64,000 nucleotides of DNA from Deltaproteobacteria bacterium (GTDB lineage: Bacteria > Myxococcota_A > Polyangia > Polyangiales > JADJMO01), in the NCBI GenBank assembly GCA_025363655.1, contig JANYDK010000084.1, forward strand, positions 1-64,000, written 5' to 3'. Position numbers and translations under genes: made by a program. The notes beneath the pieces are model-generated. The model was not told the DNA's origin, did no database searches, and saw only the letters and a program-made list of their open reading frames with translations. Below, piece by piece: positions 60,063 through 64,000 of the stretch. Within the stretch, counting starts at the first letter, position 1; the number at the start of each line of letters is the position of its first letter.

Positions 60063-61904
60063 TCACTTCTTCCGCAAGAGGACGACGGCGTCGTGGGGCC
60101 CGAGCTCGACGTTGAGCTGGCCGCCAGCACCGACGACGAAGGCGCGCGCGTCTTTGGTCGCCAGCGCGTCGACGAGCTGCGTCCCCGAGGCCGCGCCCAC
60201 GGTCATCGGCGTGGTGCCGGAAACCGTGGCCGATTTGTGATCGGCCGCGGTGTTGAGGACGACGAGCGCGTAGTCACCCTCGGGGGTCGATCGTTCGAAG
60301 GCGACGATGCCGCCGTCGGGCTCGCTCGCCTTCTTGTCCGTCGTCCAGACGAACTTGATGGCGCCACGCGAGATCGCGCGCGAGCTCTTGCGCACGTCGG
60401 CGAGGCGACGGATGAGCTGGAAGGTGTCGCCGCCGGTGGCGAAGTTGGTCGGCGAGAGATCTTCGCGATTGGCGGGGTCGTTGCCACCGGTGAAGTCTTG
60501 TTCGGTTCCGTAATAGATGCATGGAATGCCATCTTCCGTGAGGAGGAGCACGAGCGCGTCGTGGAGCACGCTCTTGGCATCCGTGCGTCCGGCGACGGCG
60601 GCTTGCCAGAGGTAACGACCGACGTCGTGGTTGTCGAGGAAGTTCACGTGCAAGTCGGCGGGCGCGACACCGAGGCCGCTCTCTTCCGGCTTCGTCGACC
60701 AGTTGGCGCGCCGCTCGGTCCAACGATTCTCGATGTTCTTGGTCGGCGCGCCGCCGATCAAGACGTCACGATAAACCTGGAAATACTGGGGAAAATCGAA
60801 GAGGCCGTCGAGCTCCTTGTCATGCGTGTAGCTGCCGACGAGCTCGTCTTTGCCGTCGAAGACCTCGCCGAACATGAGGAACTTGTTCTTGCCGAGGCTC
60901 GCTGCCTTGGCGCGGATGCGGCGACCGAACTCTTGCCAGAAGGGATGGTCGACGTGCTTGACGGTGTCGATGCGGAAGCCGTCGAGATCTGCGAGCTCGA
61001 TCCACTTGGCGTACGCCTCGCTCATCGCGTCGACGACCTCGGCGTTCTCGGTGGCGAGGTCTTTGAGCCCGCCGGGAAAGTCGCCGAACAGAGTCTGTTC
61101 GCGGCCGTCGGGGGGATTGTCGTAGTTGATGATGCGCCCGCGTCGATGGTAGTTGGCAGGGTTGGCGAGGCGACCGTCGGATGGCGCCAAGCGGTTGATG
61201 GTCGCGTCGTGGAAGAACATGATCGGCGCCGGGCCGGCGATGCCGAGCGAGGTCCACGACTGCACGCCGCCACCCTCGTAGTCGGGATCGTATTCGGTGA
61301 TGTGAATCGTCGGCGAGGTGCTTTTTCCCGTCGGATCGACGCCGCCGCGCACGTCCTCGTCGGGACGCCCGTTCATGTTGATGTCGTAATAGAAGAGCTG
61401 CCCCATGTGGTTGGTGACGATGTCGAGCACCACTTTGATGTTGCGAGCGTGCGCGCGTCCGACCAAGTCGCGGAGGTCACTCAAGTTGCCGAAGTGGGGA
61501 TTGAGCGCGAAGGGGTCTTGCGTCCAATATCCGTGGTAGCTGTCGATGCCAGCGTCGGTCTCGACGTTCTTCACTATCGGAGAAATCCACAGCGCAGTGA
61601 CGCCGAGGGCTTGCACGTAGTCGAGGTGATCGGCGAGGCCCTTCCAGTCGCCACCGTGATAGCGCGCCGGCGCGGCGTGATCGACTCGGTAGTCGTTGGA
61701 GACGTCGCCGTCGGCGAAGCGGTCGATCAGCACCTGGTAGATGATCTCGTCGCGCCAGTCGTCGATCTTGGCGGCGATGCTCTGCGTCGGCGGCGCCGGC
61801 GAGACGTCGACGCACGACGACTGCGAGGCACTCAGCCCCAACGTGACGACCGTGAGGAGAAGCGCACTTCCCACCGAGCCGAGCCGACGCGACCGACGAC
61901 GCAT
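60063..61904 (-). CDS. secreted alpha-amylase family glycosidase (GH13)
   Basis: A 613-residue GH13 enzyme that cleaves alpha-1,4-glucans. An N-terminal basic signal (GSALLLTVVTLGLSASQSSC) precedes the mature chain; the Cys could be a lipid site but the -3 residue is atypical. Conserved regions: I DIVTNHMGQ, II DGFRIDTVKHVD with the nucleophile Asp, III MFGEVFDG with the acid/base Glu, IV FLDNHDVGR with the transition-state Asp. CSRYHGGDWKGL-like entry sequence ARYHGGDWKGLADHLDYVQA is typical of cyclomaltodextrinase/amylase subfamilies. The C-terminal beta domain is complete. It is first in the minus-strand series that continues with the MalK-like ATPase, so it likely supplies maltodextrins to that importer. 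Confidence 0.92.
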   Translation of the reverse strand: MRRRSRRLGSVGSALLLTVVTLGLSASQSSCVDVSPAPPTQSIAAKIDDWRDEIIYQVLIDRFADGDVSNDYRVDHAAPARYHGGDWKGLADHLDYVQALGVTALWISPIVKNVETDAGIDSYHGYWTQDPFALNPHFGNLSDLRDLVGRAHARNIKVVLDIVTNHMGQLFYYDINMNGRPDEDVRGGVDPTGKSTSPTIHITEYDPDYEGGGVQSWTSLGIAGPAPIMFFHDATINRLAPSDGRLANPANYHRRGRIINYDNPPDGREQTLFGDFPGGLKDLATENAEVVDAMSEAYAKWIELADLDGFRIDTVKHVDHPFWQEFGRRIRAKAASLGKNKFLMFGEVFDGKDELVGSYTHDKELDGLFDFPQYFQVYRDVLIGGAPTKNIENRWTERRANWSTKPEESGLGVAPADLHVNFLDNHDVGRYLWQAAVAGRTDAKSVLHDALVLLLTEDGIPCIYYGTEQDFTGGNDPANREDLSPTNFATGGDTFQLIRRLADVRKSSRAISRGAIKFVWTTDKKASEPDGGIVAFERSTPEGDYALVVLNTAADHKSATVSGTTPMTVGAASGTQLVDALATKDARAFVVGAGGQLNVELGPHDAVVLLRKK

Positions 61905-62018
61905 TCGGCAAATATCCCACGCCCGAGGCGGCTCTGGAAGGGTAAGCGTAACGCAGGTCAGAGGTACGTCCGTGCTGGCTGTTTTTCTCGGGTGAAAAGT
62001 GCGGTAGTCCGTGCATCC

Positions 62019-63098
62019 ATGCGTGGTCCTTTCGCCGTCGTCGCCTTGACTTGCCTCGCTCTCGGCTGTCGCAAGAGCGCGCCTCCCAGCGACGGGACCC
62101 CGACGCCGGCGAGCGCGACGGTGATTCCTTCGAATGCGAGTGCGACCAGCGCGACGCCGGGCTCGCTCGGGGCGCTCCTTTCGGCGAGCAGGGTTCCGCG
62201 TCCACCCGGTGACCTCGCCAAGGTGAAGCTCGGCGGCACCGAGGAAGAAGCGAAGAAGGCTGCGCCCGAGGTGATGAGCGCGCTCGGCTACCACCCGGGG
62301 GGTCTCCGCGACGTGACGGCGTGGGTCCACGTCGACGACTCGAGCAAGCGCGTCGTCTCCATTCGGCTGGTGATCCTCTCTTCGATCACCGACGTCCTCG
62401 CGTTCGTCCGCGGTGCCTGGGGCGACGCCCAAATCGCAGCCGATCCGGTGTTGCAGCGCTCGGAATACTTTTGGTTCGATCCCGCGGGTGGCATTCGTGC
62501 GCGCGTCGATCCGGGCATCGCCGACGACACCTCACTCGTCTTCGAGGCCTATCTTCCGACCGAGAAACTGCTCGGCATCTCGGGCGTGCCCGTCGTGAGC
62601 CCGGCGCAGTTCGGCTTCGAGACACGCCCGCTCCTCGGGAGCAGCCTCGACGAGCTGAAGGCCACCTTCGGCAGCGCGGTCGTCGAGGAGTCGGCGGCCG
62701 AAGCCGAGGCGACGCAGGAGAAGATCGGCGTCGTCGTCGGCGATCCGAAGTTGAAAGAGAAGCTCGGTCCTGCGCAGGCGAGCGTTCATCTCGAGCTCCC
62801 GCCGACCGAATACGAGGCGACCTTCACCTGGGTGAACGTCGACTTCGACTCCGCGGGAAAGGTGAAGTCGTTCGATTTTCCCCTCTCCTACGAAGACTAC
62901 CCAGCCTTCCAGGCCATTTCGCTGGCGCTGTTGAAGAAGAAACTGGGCGAGCCGAAGACCGAGAAAGACCTGCTCGATCGCGAGGTGCTCGTCTTCGGCG
63001 TCGCCAGCGCTCCCGGAAAGGGGCCGAAGATCACCGTCGCCGACGACGACATCGTCCACGCCTGGCGCGTGCGCGTCACGCGGGATTGGCTTCGGTGA
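62019..63098 (+). CDS. lipoprotein of unknown function
   Basis: A 359-residue predicted lipoprotein: MRGPFAVVALTCLALGC with lipobox LALGC, then a Ser/Thr/Ala/Pro tether of about 45 residues and a globular part with two similar segments (VSIRLVILSSITDVLAFVRG and VKSFDFPLSYEDYPAFQAIS are the matching strand-helix units). The residues after them (RSEYFWFDPAGGIRARVDPG, ATFTWVNVDFDSAGKV) also correspond, so the domain may be a tandem duplication. No catalytic motif is seen. It is divergent from the amylase gene across 114 bp that hold nothing else recognisable. Confidence 0.75.
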   Translation: MRGPFAVVALTCLALGCRKSAPPSDGTPTPASATVIPSNASATSATPGSLGALLSASRVPRPPGDLAKVKLGGTEEEAKKAAPEVMSALGYHPGGLRDVTAWVHVDDSSKRVVSIRLVILSSITDVLAFVRGAWGDAQIAADPVLQRSEYFWFDPAGGIRARVDPGIADDTSLVFEAYLPTEKLLGISGVPVVSPAQFGFETRPLLGSSLDELKATFGSAVVEESAAEAEATQEKIGVVVGDPKLKEKLGPAQASVHLELPPTEYEATFTWVNVDFDSAGKVKSFDFPLSYEDYPAFQAISLALLKKKLGEPKTEKDLLDREVLVFGVASAPGKGPKITVADDDIVHAWRVRVTRDWLR

Positions 63099-63124
63099 AG
63101 GAAATGACCAGCGCGAGCGCGAGA

Positions 63125-63550
63125 CTACTTGCCAGTCGGTAGTGTCTTGAAGCAGTCGTTGGCGTCTTTCTCTTGCGCGCTGCACGCGCCGTAGTCGACC
63201 TGCCCTGGGCCCTTGCACTTCAAGCTCGCGCCGCCGACGCACATCATCTGCGCCTGCAGCTTGTCCTTGCAGGCGTTCTTCTGCATGTCGTTGCAGATCT
63301 GCGTACACGCCGGGATGTTCGCCGGATCGAAGACGCAGCCAGGGACGCTGTTGACCTTGTTGCAGAAGTCGTCACAGGACATCGGCGTCGCTGCATTGGC
63401 GATTGGCGGCGGCGGAGGAGGCGGCGTGCCCGGCCCCGGAGGCGGCGGATCACCACCGTTGTTCGGCGGCGGCGTCGGGTGACACGCGACCATGAGGAGA
63501 GCAGAGGCGAAAACGACGGCGGAGAATTTGGCGGAGAAGGCGCGGACCAT
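63125..63550 (-). CDS. small Cys-rich lipoprotein with Pro/Gly linker
   Basis: A 141-residue lipoprotein: signal FSAVVFASALLMVAC with lipobox MVAC, a Pro/Gly linker (about residues 24-52, with a run of seven Pro) and a domain of about 80 residues with nine Cys (MSCDDFCNKVNSVPGCVFDP, CTQICNDMQKNAC). The Cys pattern, with paired helices, is like other lipoproteins in this window. It is convergent with the preceding lipoprotein gene (26 nt apart). Function unknown. Confidence 0.78.
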   Translation of the reverse strand: MVRAFSAKFSAVVFASALLMVACHPTPPPNNGGDPPPPGPGTPPPPPPPIANAATPMSCDDFCNKVNSVPGCVFDPANIPACTQICNDMQKNACKDKLQAQMMCVGGASLKCKGPGQVDYGACSAQEKDANDCFKTLPTGK

Positions 63551-63583
63551 CTCCCGAGCACATCATGGAAGCGGTGTGGGCGA

Positions 63584-64000
63584 CTACACCGTTTTCACGT
63601 GACGCAGGGCCTTCGCCAGCACGCCAGGTACGTAGCGTCGAAGGTAGATGCCGGCGATCTCCTTGCCACCGACGTAGACCTCGCGTGTCTTCTTCTCGAT
63701 GCCGCGGACGATCACCGCGGCGCAAGCTTCGGGGCTGATACCGTGGGCGTTGGCCTTGGTGCGTTGTTCGGCCTGTTCGGCATCTCCACCGCCAGCGCGC
63801 GCGACCGCCTTGACGGCGATGTCGGTGGCGACGAACCCGGGACAGACGATGGTGACGGCGATGTCGTCCTTGAACACCTCCGCGCGGAGCGATTCGAAGA
63901 AGCCGTGGAGCGCGTGCTTGCTCGCGGCGTAGGCCGAGCGATAGGGCGTGCCGACGTAACCGACGACGCTCGAGACGACGACGAAGTGGCCTGATTTGCG
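63584..64000 (-). CDS. SDR-family oxidoreductase, 5' end outside window
   Basis: The C-terminal 138 codons of a short-chain dehydrogenase; the gene enters from the right edge. Visible are the catalytic Ser in GHFVVVSSVVGYVG, Tyr-x3-Lys in AYAASKHALHGF and the downstream CPGFVATD loop that closes the cofactor site. The tail (KKTREVYVGGKEIAGIYLRR) is typical of the DltE/YqjQ-like SDRs that end in a hydrophobic-basic segment. The nucleotide-binding half is not in the window, so cofactor and substrate cannot be judged. Confidence 0.88.
   Translation of the reverse strand, partial: RKSGHFVVVSSVVGYVGTPYRSAYAASKHALHGFFESLRAEVFKDDIAVTIVCPGFVATDIAVKAVARAGGGDAEQAEQRTKANAHGISPEACAAVIVRGIEKKTREVYVGGKEIAGIYLRRYVPGVLAKALRHVKTV

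Noticed and set aside
60093-62018. Plus-strand extension of the 62019 lipoprotein frame across the amylase gene
   Set aside because: The extension is antisense to the GH13 motifs, and a normal lipoprotein signal begins at 62019.

Overview
The window is GC-rich bacterial chromosome, dense with genes and strongly biased to G or C at third codon positions. It most likely comes from a myxobacterium (Myxococcota, probably a Polyangiales/Sandaracinales-type genome). The grounds are a TIGR02265/DUF2378 protein (12152-12742), a TIGR02266-type PilZ protein (6368-7543), a DUF4388 protein (23746-25902), about a dozen lipoproteins with Asp/Ser/Thr-rich linkers, HEAT-repeat exported proteins, hybrid PAS kinases and an alkyl-DHAP synthase. 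The species call is inference; no rRNA or tRNA gene was seen. No CRISPR array, insertion sequence, integrase or phage gene was seen either, so this looks like core or shell chromosome.

Layout. 1-12 kb: aldo/keto reductase, BamA, an exported HEAT protein, a glycosyltransferase, a PilZ protein, a membrane-anchored unknown, HtrA protease, and a divergent metallophosphoesterase / J-domain pair. 12-26 kb: DUF2378 protein, two-module radical SAM protein, hybrid histidine kinase, a GT-C type membrane glycosyltransferase, ThiD, a discoidin-like/HEAT exported protein, and a MshEN/HD-GYP/receiver/DUF4388 signalling protein. 26-34 kb: a translationally coupled lipoprotein-FadL-methyltransferase run, then a minus-strand run of small lipoprotein, HEAT protein and O-antigen-ligase-like protein, and an SDR enzyme. 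34-49 kb: a GNAT-like protein, a receiver protein, a PTPS/QueD paralogue, lipoproteins, both subunits of lysine 5,6-aminomutase (KamD at 39010-40575 and KamE at 47139-47900, separated and on opposite strands), a PAT-type transporter, alkyl-DHAP synthase, a sirtuin and a second FadL. 49-64 kb: a penicillin-acylase family hydrolase, then a maltodextrin-type system (alpha-amylase, MalK-like ATPase, a MalE-MalF fusion, MalG-like permease) all on the minus strand but interleaved with two plus-strand genes, then lipoproteins and an SDR gene cut by the window end.

How the genes fit together. The clearest functional unit is glucan use: the secreted GH13 enzyme cuts alpha-glucan, the fused binding-protein/permease with its MalG partner imports the product, and the MalK-like ATPase powers it. 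KamD and KamE together form one adenosylcobalamin/PLP enzyme although their genes are about 6.5 kb apart. Envelope functions (BamA, HtrA, FadL x2, O-antigen ligase, ether-lipid synthase, many lipoproteins) dominate the rest.

Non-coding structure. A 26-bp hairpin element with compensating base changes occurs in three intergenic gaps (33439, 36425, 59995), and a second GC-rich hairpin family occurs twice (9017, 47921). A TANNNT hexamer lies 6-12 nt before the start codon of at least ten genes, which suggests leaderless or nearly leaderless transcription is common here.
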